Of a stretch of DNA of 38,865 nt, positions 1 through 11,871 are shown one piece after another (the stretch's first letter is position 1; each line of letters begins with the position of its first letter). The DNA is from Candidatus Avibacteroides avistercoris (GTDB lineage: Bacteria > Bacteroidota > Bacteroidia > Bacteroidales > Bacteroidaceae): contig DWUP01000097.1 in assembly GCA_020012075.1 (NCBI GenBank), forward strand, positions 1 to 38,865. The letters run 5' to 3'. The position numbers were made by a program, and so were the translations under genes. The notes beneath the pieces were generated by a model. That model had not been told where the DNA came from, searched no databases, and saw nothing but the letters and a program-made list of their open reading frames with translations.

Positions 1-29
1 GCCGCCGATGGCGGGGGCGGCAAGTGTCA

Positions 30-866
30 TCACTCGATGTCCATATTCACCACCCAACCCTTGTCGTTGAAGTAAGTGAACGAACACTTCTGGGCTTGAG
101 GCTGTCCCTCGTGCACGTCGCCGATGATCCGCCCGAACGGTGTCACATCGACAAATCTGAATATCGCCTCACAAGTCGCACGGCCGTCCTTGGCCATATC
201 ATCAGTGCAACGCAGGTTGCGCACCTTGTCCAGATCGAGTTTATACAGCTGTACGTAGCACAGCTCGCTCTTCTCACGCGCCTTGGCACGCTCATATTCG
301 CTCATGTCGGCAGTGGCCTTCGATGCAGTGGCCTGTGTTGCCTGTGATTTTGAGGCTTGTGAGCCGCTCGATGACCCGCCTGCGGGAGCCTTGTCGCCCG
401 GGAAAGTCTCTTCGGGCGATACGCCGTCCTCGGGATATTCCTCGCCGGATGCATCAAACTGCAAATCTTCGTCCACGGCAACGGCTGCCATGGCCTCATC
501 TATCTCTTCGATCTGCTCCTGAGTCAGCTGGTATTTCTTGCCCTCCTCTGTCAGCGAGACGGTGACGAAGACATGCTCCTCGTTCCACGAATAATAGTAG
601 CTGCCCTTCTGTTCGAGGATTTTGGCCGCTGAATAGTTAATCACGCCCGCCGCCTGCAATTTGCGCAGCTGATAGCGGTCGGCCTCAGAGTTGAGTTCAT
701 AGTAGCCCACCTTGACTTCGCCGTAGGTAAAATTCTTGGTCATGGGTGAAACCATCTCATTGACCGCACTCTCGGCCGCACCCTCGGTGAACGCTGCACT
801 GTCGCCACATGACGTGGCCAGCAAAGCTCCGCACATGACGAGGCTTGCTATAAACAAATTCTTCAT
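30..866 (-). CDS. Uncharacterised lipoprotein with Ser/Gln/Ala/Thr-rich linker
   Basis: ORF 30..920; the likely start is the internal ATG at 866 (MKNLFIASLVMCGALLATSC, signal peptide plus lipobox). A minus-strand TATATTTG lies just upstream at 904-911. No family recognised. Confidence 0.75.
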   Translation of the reverse strand: MKNLFIASLVMCGALLATSCGDSAAFTEGAAESAVNEMVSPMTKNFTYGEVKVGYYELNSEADRYQLRKLQAAGVINYSAAKILEQKGSYYYSWNEEHVFVTVSLTEEGKKYQLTQEQIEEIDEAMAAVAVDEDLQFDASGEEYPEDGVSPEETFPGDKAPAGGSSSGSQASKSQATQATASKATADMSEYERAKAREKSELCYVQLYKLDLDKVRNLRCTDDMAKDGRATCEAIFRFVDVTPFGRIIGDVHEGQPQAQKCSFTYFNDKGWVVNMDIE

Positions 867-903
867 TGTCACCATATATTTTGTATAATTTAAGTTTATA
901 TCA

Positions 904-933
904 CAAATATAGACATTCACAGATGCCGGGCAA
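904..933 (-). promoter_or_regulatory. Promoter for the lipoprotein gene
   Basis: Minus strand TTG (931-933) - 19 bp - TATATTTG (904-911), 38 bp upstream of ATG 866. Confidence 0.55.
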
Positions 934-1040
934 TAGTCAGGGCAGCGATGGCGGCGAAAATCACTATTTCACATGATGCGGCAGGGCGCAAAGGCGGCGG
1001 CAAGGCGGACAAACCCCAGCAGGGTAGGACACAAAGGCAC

Positions 1041-1156
1041 CGGAGGCGGGACATAAAGTACATTCGCAAGTTGCGTACATATATTCGCAAGCCTCGTATA
1101 TACATTCGCAAGTTTCGTACATATATTCGCAACTTGCGTATATAGTTTGCATGCGG
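1041..1156 (+). repeat. Cassette of four 21-bp imperfect tandem repeats with conserved flanks (copy 1)
   Basis: Units 1060-1080, 1081-1101, 1102-1122, 1123-1143: acattcgcaagttgcgtacat / atattcgcaagcctcgtatat / acattcgcaagtttcgtacat / atattcgcaacttgcgtatat, then agtttgcatgcg. Matches copy 2 at 30.6 kb. Confidence 0.9.
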
Positions 1157-1214
1157 TGATGAGTGGGTTTTCTTCCCTCCCCGGTGAAGTCTGTCCGCCG
1201 GGCCGGGAAGAAAT

Positions 1215-1247
1215 ATCCCGCACCGGACTTGACATCCGATGCGGGAT
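1215..1247 (-). terminator. Hairpin downstream of yidC, probable terminator
   Basis: ATCCCGCA-c-CGGA / cttgaca / TCCG-a-TGCGGGAT, 36 bp past the yidC stop on the minus strand; only a short T-rich tract follows. Confidence 0.6.
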
Positions 1248-1282
1248 TATGGTTTGCAGTCACTCCGGTGGAGCGCGTCACA

Positions 1283-3109
1283 TCATTTCTGGCGGCGCTT
1301 CTGCTCATCCATGATGCGCTGCTGTTCTTTCTGCATTTCCTCCAGACGCTGCATGAAGTTTGACTTCTTGCGCGGCTTTTTGAGATTCTCCTCGAGGCGC
1401 GCCCTCAGCTTCGCTTTATCCAGCGTCTTGTCGAGGACAAACATGATGGCAATGCTGAACACCGTCGAGAGGAAGTAATAGTAGTTCAATCCCGAGGGAT
1501 AATCGTTGAGGATGAAGATGAACATGAGCGGCATGAGATACATGAACCACTTCATGAACGCCATGCCTTCCTGCTGCATGGGCTGCTGCTTCTGCATATA
1601 ATAAGTGTTGGCCAGCGTCGTGATGCACATGAGGAGACAGAAGAGGCTGATATGATTGCCGATCAGAGGGATGTGTACCCCCCAGCTGATCAGTGCGTCA
1701 TAGGACGAGAGGTCGTCCGCCCACAGGAAACTCTGCTGGCGGAGCTCGATGGCCGAGGGCACGAACATGAAGAGGGCGAAAAGCACCGGCATCTGCAACA
1801 GCATCGGCAGGCATCCGCCCATGGGACTGACCCCATAGCGCGAGTATAGTGCCATGGTCTCCTGCTGGCGGCGCATCGCATCCTCCTGATTGGGATACTT
1901 CTTGTTGATTTCGTCAATCTCGGGACGCAAAGCCTTGAGCTTGGCCGACGACATGAATGATTTGTACTGGAAGGGGAATATGACCAGCTTGACGATGACA
2001 GTCATGATGAGCAGGATGAGTCCCATGCTCAGGCCATAACCGCTGAGCCAATCGAAAAGCGGTATGGTGAATATGCGATTGACCCATCTGAAGAGCACCC
2101 AGCCGAGGTAGACCAACTGTTGCAGGTCATAGTCTGTGCCGAGCGTCTCGTCGATGTCCTTCAGGGTGTTGAAATGATTGGGACCGATGTAAAAGAGCAT
2201 CCCGGCCGCCTCATCGTCGGCGCGCAAGTCAATGCCGGCATGTGTGGTGAAGCGCTTCAGATAGCCCTTGGACTCGTCGAGCTGGGCTGACTCGAGCGTC
2301 GTGGACGAAAATCCGGCGTCGCATATCCATGCCGTAGAGAAGAATTGGTTCTTATATCCTATCCACTGCACCAAGTCCTTGATCTCCTCGCTGTCCGAGC
2401 CGCCGCGCGAGAGGTTGTCCACATCGCCGTCCATCGTGCGATAGATCAGCTCGGTGCGTGTATTCTCAAACGTCGCGCTGCGCTCCTGCTGGCGGGTGTC
2501 CTGCACCCAATCGACATCCATCCTGCGGTCGTCGGGCGACATATAGCGGTCCATGCCGTGCGTTGTGACCGAGAATGCGACCAGATAGCTGCCTTGCCTG
2601 AGGGCGTAGTCGAAGTCTATGTAGCTCGTGCTGTCGGCCATGAGGCGCATGGTGAGCGTCGTGTCGGTGTGATTGACGGGGGTAAAATAGTAGTTGGCCG
2701 TGTTGTAGACCTTGCCGTCGGCATTGAATTTGAAATTGAAATGCGCATCTTCGCCTCCGAAGAGCGTGAGCGGCCGGTGCTGCTGGTCATTGTAACGCTT
2801 GAGGACGGCCTGTGCCAATGTCCCTCCCTTGGCATCCACCTCGATGTCAAGCACGTCGTTGTGCAATCTGAGGCTCATGCTTTCGCCACTCGCGGCACGG
2901 CCGAAGAGGGCATTGGTGTCGGCGGCAGCCTTTTTTGCGGCTGCTGCTTCGGCGCGGCGGGCTGCTTCGATTTCGTTTTTCAAATGCTGTATCGAGTCGT
3001 TGTAACGCTCGATGCGGGCTATCTCCTCCTGCGAAGGACGGCTGAAATAGCTGAAGCCCACTATCACAAGTATGATGAGGACGAAACCGATAATGGTATT
3101 CTTATCCAT
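1283..3109 (-). CDS. yidC: Membrane protein insertase YidC
   Basis: 608 aa; N-terminal TM 'MDKNTIIGFVLIILVIVGFSYF', periplasmic domain, C-terminal 60KD_IMP core 'FPFQYKSFMSSAKLKALRPEIDEINKKYPNQEDAMRRQQETMALYSRYGVSPMGGCLPMLLQMPVLFALF'. Confidence 0.97.
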   Translation of the reverse strand: MDKNTIIGFVLIILVIVGFSYFSRPSQEEIARIERYNDSIQHLKNEIEAARRAEAAAAKKAAADTNALFGRAASGESMSLRLHNDVLDIEVDAKGGTLAQAVLKRYNDQQHRPLTLFGGEDAHFNFKFNADGKVYNTANYYFTPVNHTDTTLTMRLMADSTSYIDFDYALRQGSYLVAFSVTTHGMDRYMSPDDRRMDVDWVQDTRQQERSATFENTRTELIYRTMDGDVDNLSRGGSDSEEIKDLVQWIGYKNQFFSTAWICDAGFSSTTLESAQLDESKGYLKRFTTHAGIDLRADDEAAGMLFYIGPNHFNTLKDIDETLGTDYDLQQLVYLGWVLFRWVNRIFTIPLFDWLSGYGLSMGLILLIMTVIVKLVIFPFQYKSFMSSAKLKALRPEIDEINKKYPNQEDAMRRQQETMALYSRYGVSPMGGCLPMLLQMPVLFALFMFVPSAIELRQQSFLWADDLSSYDALISWGVHIPLIGNHISLFCLLMCITTLANTYYMQKQQPMQQEGMAFMKWFMYLMPLMFIFILNDYPSGLNYYYFLSTVFSIAIMFVLDKTLDKAKLRARLEENLKKPRKKSNFMQRLEEMQKEQQRIMDEQKRRQK

Positions 3110-3119
3110 GGGTCTTTGC

Positions 3120-5060
<1,941 letters not shown>

Positions 5061-5134
5061 GCACGCGGAGTCATGCGCGCGACGGCCATTGATAAAATAT
5101 GATTATCGCGATGACATAAATTGAATAAATGTCT

Positions 5135-5142
5135 TACTTTTG
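5135..5142 (+). promoter_or_regulatory. -7 element upstream of the MFS/GH130 pair
   Basis: TACTTTTG, 56 bp before ATG 5198; no clear -33 element. Confidence 0.45.
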
Positions 5143-5197
5143 CACCATACGCCGCGCGGTGTGACGGGCGGCGCGACACAAACGATTGTAGCACAAG

Positions 5198-6565
5198 ATG
5201 GAAAAGAATAATCCTGTGAGAAAGGTGAGCCCCGTGGCGTGGGTGCCGACGGCCTATTTCGCGATGGGCCTGCCATTCGTCATATTAAATATGGTAGCCG
5301 TGCTGATGTTCAGCGGGCTGGGTGTCGATGACAAGCTGACGACATTCTGGACATCACTGATCATGCTGCCGTGGACACTGAAGTTCCTGTGGAGTCCGTT
5401 CATAGGCATCTTCAAGACCAAGAAATTCTTTGTCGTCACGACACAGATTGTCACGGGCGTGGCATTCGGTCTCGTGGCATCGGTCCTCGGGCTGCCCCAC
5501 TTCTTCAGCCTGACGATAGCACTGATGGCCATCATCGCATTCAGCGGCGCCACTCATGACATCGCGTGCGACGGCGTCTACATGAGCGAGCTGTCACTGA
5601 CCGACCAAGCCCGCTACATCGGGTGGCAGGGCGGCTTCTATAACATCGCCAAGGTCGTAGCGATGGGCGGACTGGTCTATGCGGCAGGCTATCTCATCGA
5701 GACGTTCGGCGGGGGCAAGGGCCGTCCGGCCGAGGCCGTGCTCGCGGCCAACGAGAAGGCATGGGCAATCATCATGCTCACCATCGGCATCATCATGGTG
5801 CTGCTGGGCATTTACCATATATTCATACTCCCCTCGCACGAGGACAAGAAGAAAAAGGGCGAGAAGCGCAGCATGAATGAAATAATGGTTGAGATCGGAC
5901 GTGTACTCGCTGACTTCCTGACCAAGCGGCACATCGTCTACTACATCTTCTTCATCATCCTCTACCGCTTCGCCGAGGGATTTGTGATGAAGATTGTCCC
6001 CCTCTTCCTCAAGGCCGACCGCGCGATGGGTGGTCTGGGGCTGAGCGAGAAAGAGATAGGTCTTTACTACGGCACGGGTGGAGCCATAGCCTTCGTGATC
6101 GGCTCGTTGCTGGCCGGATACTACGTTGCCGCCAAGGGTTTGAAGAACACATTGTTCAAATTGTGTTGCATCTTCAACATCCCGTTCGTCGTCTATACCT
6201 ACCTGTCAATATTCCAACCCGACAGCCACATCATAATCTGCTCGTGCATCGTCTTCGAGTACTTCAGCTACGGTTTCGGCTTCGTGGGCCTGACACTGTT
6301 CATGATGCAGCAGATCGCTCCGGGCAAGCACCAGATGGCACACTATGCCTTCGCGTCGGGCATAATGAACCTCGGGGTGATGCTCCCGGGCATGGCCAGC
6401 GGCTGGCTGTGCGAACAGCTGGGACATTGGTTTGACAAGCCCGGCGGCTACGAGCCATTCTTCATCTTCGTGCTTATTGCCACCATCCCGGCATTCTTGA
6501 TCACCTACTTCGTGCCGTTCAAGTACGGCCGCGACGGGCAGCTCCTGCCGGGTGAATCCAACTGA
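5198..6565 (+). CDS. MFS transporter, probable oligosaccharide permease paired with the GH130 gene
   Basis: 455 aa, about 12 hydrophobic segments, 'WVPTAYFAMGLPFVILNMVAVLMFSGLGVDDKLTTFWTSLIMLPWTLKFLWSPFIG'. It ends 44 bp before a GH130 CDS on the same strand. Confidence 0.88.
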   Translation: MEKNNPVRKVSPVAWVPTAYFAMGLPFVILNMVAVLMFSGLGVDDKLTTFWTSLIMLPWTLKFLWSPFIGIFKTKKFFVVTTQIVTGVAFGLVASVLGLPHFFSLTIALMAIIAFSGATHDIACDGVYMSELSLTDQARYIGWQGGFYNIAKVVAMGGLVYAAGYLIETFGGGKGRPAEAVLAANEKAWAIIMLTIGIIMVLLGIYHIFILPSHEDKKKKGEKRSMNEIMVEIGRVLADFLTKRHIVYYIFFIILYRFAEGFVMKIVPLFLKADRAMGGLGLSEKEIGLYYGTGGAIAFVIGSLLAGYYVAAKGLKNTLFKLCCIFNIPFVVYTYLSIFQPDSHIIICSCIVFEYFSYGFGFVGLTLFMMQQIAPGKHQMAHYAFASGIMNLGVMLPGMASGWLCEQLGHWFDKPGGYEPFFIFVLIATIPAFLITYFVPFKYGRDGQLLPGESN

Positions 6566-6609
6566 TTTTGTCAGAAACATTAGATAGAACATAAAAACAG
6601 AAAGAAATT

Positions 6610-7587
6610 ATGTCAGAGAAAATTGCTATGCCATGGGAGGAGCGTCCCGCCGGATGCACAGACCCAATGTGGCGTTACACCAAAAACCCGGTGATAGGAC
6701 GCTACCAGATACCGACATCAAACAGCATCTTCAACAGTGCCGTAGTGCCTTTCAAGGATGGCTATGCCGGCGTGTTCCGCTGCGACAACAAAGCAGTGCA
6801 GATGAATATCTTCGCAGGCTTCAGCAAAGACGGGATAAACTGGGACATCGAGCACACACCCATCAAATTCAAGCCGGGCAACACCGAGATGATCGACTCG
6901 GACTACAAGTATGACCCGCGCGTGACTTGGATCGAAGACCGCTATTGGATCACATGGTGCAACGGTTACCACGGACCGACGATAGGCATAGGCTATACAT
7001 TTGACTTCAAGGAGTTCTTCCAATGCGAGAATGCCTTCCTGCCCTTCAACCGCAACGGCGTGCTGTTCCCGCAGAAATTCAACGGCCGTTATGCCATGTT
7101 GAGCAGACCAAGCGACAACGGACACACACCATTCGGTGACATTTATATCAGCTACAGCCCCGACATGAAATATTGGGGCGAGCACAGATGTGTGATGAAA
7201 GTGACGCCATTCGAGGAGAGCGCATGGCAATGCACCAAGATTGGCGCAGGGTCAGTCCCGTTCCTGACCGATGCAGGATGGCTGATGTTCTATCATGGAG
7301 TCATCACCACGTGCAACGGCTACCGCTATTCGATGGGCGCGGCCATACTTGACAAGGACAACCCCGAGAAGGTGCTCTACCGCACACGCGACTATCTGCT
7401 CGCACCTGCCGCACCCTACGAGCTGCAAGGTGATGTGGCCAATGTCGTATTCCCGTGTGCCGCACTGCACGACGACCGCCGTGTAGCCGTCTACTACGGA
7501 GCTGCCGACACGGTAGTCTGCATGGCATTCGGCTATATAGACGAGATAATAGAATATGTAAAGGCTCATTCCTATACCGGCAAATGA
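6610..7587 (+). CDS. GH130-family beta-mannoside phosphorylase
   Basis: 325 aa; '[34 protein letters not shown]', '[33 protein letters not shown]', '[29 protein letters not shown]' are typical of GH130. Confidence 0.9.
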   Translation: MSEKIAMPWEERPAGCTDPMWRYTKNPVIGRYQIPTSNSIFNSAVVPFKDGYAGVFRCDNKAVQMNIFAGFSKDGINWDIEHTPIKFKPGNTEMIDSDYKYDPRVTWIEDRYWITWCNGYHGPTIGIGYTFDFKEFFQCENAFLPFNRNGVLFPQKFNGRYAMLSRPSDNGHTPFGDIYISYSPDMKYWGEHRCVMKVTPFEESAWQCTKIGAGSVPFLTDAGWLMFYHGVITTCNGYRYSMGAAILDKDNPEKVLYRTRDYLLAPAAPYELQGDVANVVFPCAALHDDRRVAVYYGAADTVVCMAFGYIDEIIEYVKAHSYTGK

Positions 7588-7608
7588 CATAAAAGACGGA
7601 CATATCTG

Positions 7609-7643
7609 ACGAAGGCGTGCCGGCATCGACACGCCTTCGTTTT
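7609..7643 (+). terminator. Rho-independent terminator after the GH130 gene
   Basis: ACGAAGGCGTG - CCGGCATCGA - CACGCCTTCGT then TTT; 11-bp perfect stem. Confidence 0.8.
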
Positions 7644-7675
7644 GGATATGCCCCAAGCCACGACACGACTGACCG

Positions 7676-9007
7676 ATGAAGCCCAACATCACTGACAGGC
7701 AGATAATGGCTATCGCCCTGCCGTCGATAGTGTCCAATGTCACTGTCCCGCTGCTCGGGATGTGCGACCTCGCCATAGCAGGACACACAGGCGATGCCAC
7801 ACTCGTGGCGGCAGTCTCGGTGGGAGCCACGCTGTTTAATGTGCTATACTGGCTCTTCGGCTTCCTGCGGATGGGCACGGGCGGCCTGACCTCGCAGGCA
7901 TACGGCCGCGGGGACGATGCCGGGACGGTGGGCATCATCACACGCTCGATACTGGCAGGGGCTGCAATGTCAGCAATGTTGCTGGCAGTGCACCGGCCAC
8001 TCATAGACTTCACATTCGCCCACATCATCGAGACCGAGCCGTCTGTCGAGCGGCTGGCCCGCACCTACATATCAATATGTATCTGGGGCATCCCCGCCAT
8101 GCTGCTGCAATATTGCTTCACAGGATGGTTCATCGGGATGCAAAATTCCCGCCTGCCGATGGCCGTGTCCATACTCCAGAACATCATCAACATAGCTGTC
8201 AGCCTGTCATGTGTCACCATCGGCGGCATGACAATAGACGGCATAGCCATAGGCACACTGACTGCACAGTGGTCGGCAGTGATGATTTCGGCGGTGGCAT
8301 GGGCACTGCGCTATGGCAATCTGCGGAGGCACCTCCGTGAGGTGCGTCTGTCAGAGATAAAGCCAATGCTGCATTTCCTCGATTTGAACAAAGACATCTT
8401 CCTGCGCACCCTATGTCTGGTGGCCGTCACTCTGTTTTTCACCTCGGCAGGAGCGGCGCAAGGCGACATGACGGTGGCGGCCAATGCCCTGTTGATGCAG
8501 TTTTTCACCATATTCTCCTATATAATGGACGGACTTGCCTACGCTGCCGAGGCCCTCACGGGCAAACATATCGGCGCACGTGATGCGGCATCGCTGCAAA
8601 CGACGGTCAGGCGTATATTCCGTTGGACCTATGGAGTGGTGGCACTGTTTACCATCACATATACCGTGGCAGGCGGAGCACTCATCGGTCTGCTCACTTC
8701 TGATGCGGCGCTGGCCGGATATGCCATGTATTACCACCCGTGGGTAGTGCTCATTCCGTTGGCCGGTTTCCAAGCATTCGTCTGGGACGGAGTCTTCATT
8801 GGTGCGACCGCCACGCGTGCGATGCTGCTCACGATGGCCGTTGCCACAGCCGCATTTTTCATCTGCTACCATCTGACATTCCCGTTGTGGGGCAACAATG
8901 GCCTGTGGATGTCGTTCATCATCTACCTGTTCTCGCGGGGGATGCTCCAGACAGCCTTGGCCAAGCGGACCATATCAAAGACCTTGGACGGCCAAAATGG
9001 CCGGTGA
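7676..9007 (+). CDS. MATE-family efflux transporter (DinF-like)
   Basis: 443 aa; 'IMAIALPSIVSNVTVPLLGMCDLAIAGHTGDATLVAAVSVGATLFNVLYWLFGFLRMGTGGLTSQAYGRGD'. Confidence 0.92.
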   Translation: MKPNITDRQIMAIALPSIVSNVTVPLLGMCDLAIAGHTGDATLVAAVSVGATLFNVLYWLFGFLRMGTGGLTSQAYGRGDDAGTVGIITRSILAGAAMSAMLLAVHRPLIDFTFAHIIETEPSVERLARTYISICIWGIPAMLLQYCFTGWFIGMQNSRLPMAVSILQNIINIAVSLSCVTIGGMTIDGIAIGTLTAQWSAVMISAVAWALRYGNLRRHLREVRLSEIKPMLHFLDLNKDIFLRTLCLVAVTLFFTSAGAAQGDMTVAANALLMQFFTIFSYIMDGLAYAAEALTGKHIGARDAASLQTTVRRIFRWTYGVVALFTITYTVAGGALIGLLTSDAALAGYAMYYHPWVVLIPLAGFQAFVWDGVFIGATATRAMLLTMAVATAAFFICYHLTFPLWGNNGLWMSFIIYLFSRGMLQTALAKRTISKTLDGQNGR

Positions 9008-9063
9008 GAGATGCGCGGCCTTAATATTTGCGGAGCATTGTATCACGAATAAATATTAATACG

Positions 9064-9071
9064 TACTTTTG
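9064..9071 (+). promoter_or_regulatory. -7 element upstream of fumarase
   Basis: TACTTTTG, 36 bp before ATG 9107; a weak TTG lies ~23 bp upstream. Confidence 0.5.
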
Positions 9072-9106
9072 CGATAGCAACAATACCAAACCAAAACTTC
9101 ACTAAT

Positions 9107-10744
9107 ATGGCTAACGTACCGTTTAAGTATAGTCCCATGTTCCAGCAAGGCAAGGACGAAACTGAGTACTACCTGCTCACCAAGGACTATGTGTCAGTAG
9201 GCGAATTCGAGGGGAAACCTATCCTCAAGGTCGCAAAGGAAGGGCTTACCCTCATGGCAAACGCCGCATTCCACGATGTGTCATTCATGCTGCGCCGCTC
9301 ACACAATGAGCAAGTAGCCAAAATCCTCGACGACCCCGAGGCAAGCGACAACGACAAATATGTCGCACTGACTTTCCTCCGCAACGCCGACATCGCAAGC
9401 AAAGGCAAGCTGCCATTCTGCCAAGACACCGGCACAGCCATCATCCACGGCGAAAAGGGCCAGCAAGTGTGGACAGGCTACTGTGACGAAGAGGCACTGT
9501 CGATGGGTGTCTACAAGACTTACACCGAGGAAAACCTCCGTTACTCACAGAATGCGCCGCTGACGATGTATGACGAAGTAAACACCAAGTGCAACCTCCC
9601 GGCACAAATCGACATCGAGGCGACAGAAGGGATGGAGTACCGTTTCCTCTGCGTCACCAAAGGCGGAGGCTCGGCCAACAAGACATACCTCTACCAAGAG
9701 ACCAAGGCAATCCTCAATCCGGCGACCCTCGTCCCGTTCCTCGTAGAGAAAATGAAGACGCTCGGTACGGCCGCATGCCCGCCCTATCACATTGCTTTCG
9801 TCATCGGCGGCACATCTGCCGAGAAAAACCTTCTGACCGTCAAGCTCGCATCGACCCACTACTATGACAACCTGCCGACGACCGGCGACGAGACAGGCCG
9901 TGCGTTCCGCGACGTGGAACTCGAAGCACAGCTCCTCAAGGAGGCACACCGCATAGGGCTCGGAGCACAGTTCGGAGGCAAATATTACGCCCACGACGTG
10001 CGTGTCATCAGACTGCCGCGCCACGGAGCGTCATGCCCCGTAGGCCTCGGAGTGTCATGCTCGGCAGACCGCAATATCAAATGCAAGATTGACAAAGACG
10101 GAATATGGATCGAGAAGCTCGACTCCAACCCGTCTGAACTCATCCCCGAGCACCTGCGTCAGGCCGGCGAAGGCGGTGCAGTGAGCATCGACCTCAACCG
10201 CCCGATGAGCGAAGTCCTCGCAGAGCTGACCAAATACCCCGTCTCGACCCGCCTGTCGCTCAACGGCACCATCATCGTGGGCCGCGACATCGCACATGCC
10301 AAACTCAAAGAACGCCTCGACCGCGGAGAAGACTTGCCGCAATATATGAAAGACCACCCCATCTACTACGCAGGGCCCGCCAAAACACCCGAAGGCATGG
10401 CATGCGGCTCGATGGGCCCCACGACGGCAAACCGCATGGACCCCTACGTAGACCTCTTCCAGAGTCATGGCGGCTCGATGATAATGCTTGCCAAAGGCAA
10501 CCGCAGCCAGATTGTCACCGACGCCTGCAAGAAGCACGGAGGATTCTACCTCGGCTCAATAGGAGGCCCGGCAGCGATACTGGCACAAAACAACATCAAG
10601 AGCATCGAGTGTGTCGAATACCCAGAGCTCGGCATGGAAGCCATCTGGAAGATTGAAGTAGTGGACTTCCCCGCATTCATCCTCGTGGATGACAAAGGCA
10701 ACGACTTCTTCAAACAAATCAAACCGTGGCCTTGCAAAGGCTGA
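9107..10744 (+). CDS. Fumarate hydratase, class I (Fe-S)
   Basis: 545 aa; '[23 protein letters not shown]', '[13 protein letters not shown]', '[48 protein letters not shown]', '[12 protein letters not shown]'. Confidence 0.96.
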   Translation: MANVPFKYSPMFQQGKDETEYYLLTKDYVSVGEFEGKPILKVAKEGLTLMANAAFHDVSFMLRRSHNEQVAKILDDPEASDNDKYVALTFLRNADIASKGKLPFCQDTGTAIIHGEKGQQVWTGYCDEEALSMGVYKTYTEENLRYSQNAPLTMYDEVNTKCNLPAQIDIEATEGMEYRFLCVTKGGGSANKTYLYQETKAILNPATLVPFLVEKMKTLGTAACPPYHIAFVIGGTSAEKNLLTVKLASTHYYDNLPTTGDETGRAFRDVELEAQLLKEAHRIGLGAQFGGKYYAHDVRVIRLPRHGASCPVGLGVSCSADRNIKCKIDKDGIWIEKLDSNPSELIPEHLRQAGEGGAVSIDLNRPMSEVLAELTKYPVSTRLSLNGTIIVGRDIAHAKLKERLDRGEDLPQYMKDHPIYYAGPAKTPEGMACGSMGPTTANRMDPYVDLFQSHGGSMIMLAKGNRSQIVTDACKKHGGFYLGSIGGPAAILAQNNIKSIECVEYPELGMEAIWKIEVVDFPAFILVDDKGNDFFKQIKPWPCKG

Positions 10745-10772
10745 CGCACCGCAAGCGACACGACAGACCACC

Positions 10773-10810
10773 GAGAGCCGCACAGACGAGACCAAGCCTG
10801 TGCGGCTCTC
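10773..10810 (+). terminator. Hairpin after fumarase gene
   Basis: GAGAGCCGCACAG - ACGAGACCAAGC - CTGTGCGGCTCTC, 13-bp perfect stem; weak U tract. Confidence 0.6.
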
Positions 10811-10874
10811 TCATCTGCACACATCCCGCCCGGCACCGCACGCCCGCACCGGGACACACGGCGAAAGCGCCGAC

Positions 10875-10975
10875 GGCATACGACCCCATCGCCGACAGGG
10901 TCAGACCCCACGACCGGAAACATACTACCCCATCACCCGAAACACCGTACCCCACGGCCGGAAACATACTACCCC
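10875..10975. repeat. 22-bp phased module array (locus L2)
   Basis: ACCCCATCGCCGACAGGGTCAG / ACCCCACGACCGGAAACATACT / ACCCCATCACCCGAAACACCGT / ACCCCACGGCCGGAAACATACT at 10883, 10905, 10927, 10949 (exact 22-bp steps). Confidence 0.85.
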
Positions 10976-11035
10976 GCGGCGCCGTCACACCAGCCCGGCG
11001 CGCCGGGCAATAAAACACACCTTTTCACGTTCTGA

Positions 11036-11755
11036 ATGAAAAAAGCACGCCGAGTGAAGAAACTATTGATGACACTGCTCATGCTCGTCAGCACCATTGC
11101 CGCCTCAGCACAGGTACAAAAGGTGCAGATACGCCCATACATAGACCAAAGGAGATTCCACTACGGATTCTTCATCGGCGTACACATGCAGGACATCGAG
11201 TTTGTAAACAACGGTTTCGTGACCGAGGACGGACAGTCGTGGTTCATGGATGCCAACGAATACCTGCCCGGATTCCAAGTCGGAGTACTCGGCGAACTGT
11301 ATCTGCACAAGAACATCGCCGTGCGCCTGCTCCCCTCACTCTACTTCGGCGACCGCAAAGTCGTATTCAAAGAGTCAGTCAGCGGCGAACGCCGCTACCA
11401 GCAGATGAGGTCATGCTATGTGAGCGTGCCCGTCAATGTCAAGTTTGCCGCCAACCGCGTGAACAACTACCGCCCATACGTCATGGCAGGCATCGCTCCC
11501 ATGTTCAACCTCGTCAATCCCAGACAGAAGGAACTGCGCACCAACATGTATGACATGCAGATCGAAATCGGACTGGGGTGCGACATCTATCTGCCATTCT
11601 TCAAACTTATCCCCGAGTTGAAATTCTGCTTCGGAGTCATAGACATAATCAACAAGAACAGAAATGACCTGACTGACAAAGACATGTATAAGTTCACACA
11701 ATCCATTGACCACGCCATGTCGAGGTCCATCGCACTGACATTCTACTTCGAATGA
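11036..11755 (+). CDS. PorT-like outer-membrane beta-barrel protein
   Basis: 239 aa with signal peptide; 'FHYGFFIGVHMQDIEFVNNG', 'PGFQVGVLGELYLHKNIAVRLLPSLYFGDRKVVFKE', 'YVSVPVNVKFAANRVNNYRPYVMAGIAPMFNL', terminal aromatic residue. Similar to PorT-family proteins. Confidence 0.78.
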   Translation: MKKARRVKKLLMTLLMLVSTIAASAQVQKVQIRPYIDQRRFHYGFFIGVHMQDIEFVNNGFVTEDGQSWFMDANEYLPGFQVGVLGELYLHKNIAVRLLPSLYFGDRKVVFKESVSGERRYQQMRSCYVSVPVNVKFAANRVNNYRPYVMAGIAPMFNLVNPRQKELRTNMYDMQIEIGLGCDIYLPFFKLIPELKFCFGVIDIINKNRNDLTDKDMYKFTQSIDHAMSRSIALTFYFE

Positions 11756-11822
11756 CCCACCATCCGTTTGCAAACGATTATTAATCCGCCGCCCGCACCC
11801 CGGCATGGTGTCCAAAAAAGAT

Positions 11823-11830
11823 TATTTTTG
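11823..11830 (+). promoter_or_regulatory. -7 element upstream of the parvulin/SurA cluster
   Basis: TATTTTTG, 42 bp before ATG 11872. Confidence 0.45.
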
Positions 11831-11871
11831 CAACCACACAGATCAAACCAAAGGAAAACTGACACAGGAAT

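Noticed and set aside
1041-1156. Possible CRISPR array (short repeats, also at 30602-30722)
   Set aside because: Units are contiguous 21-mers with no unique 30-40-bp spacers and no cas genes nearby.
917-1308. Short ORFs with 7-aa repeats (RIYVRNL..., YETCECIYEACEYMYATCEC..., IRKLRTYIRKPRIYIRK...)
   Set aside because: Produced by the 21-bp repeat being divisible by three and open on both strands; no promoter or start context. Treated as non-coding repeat.
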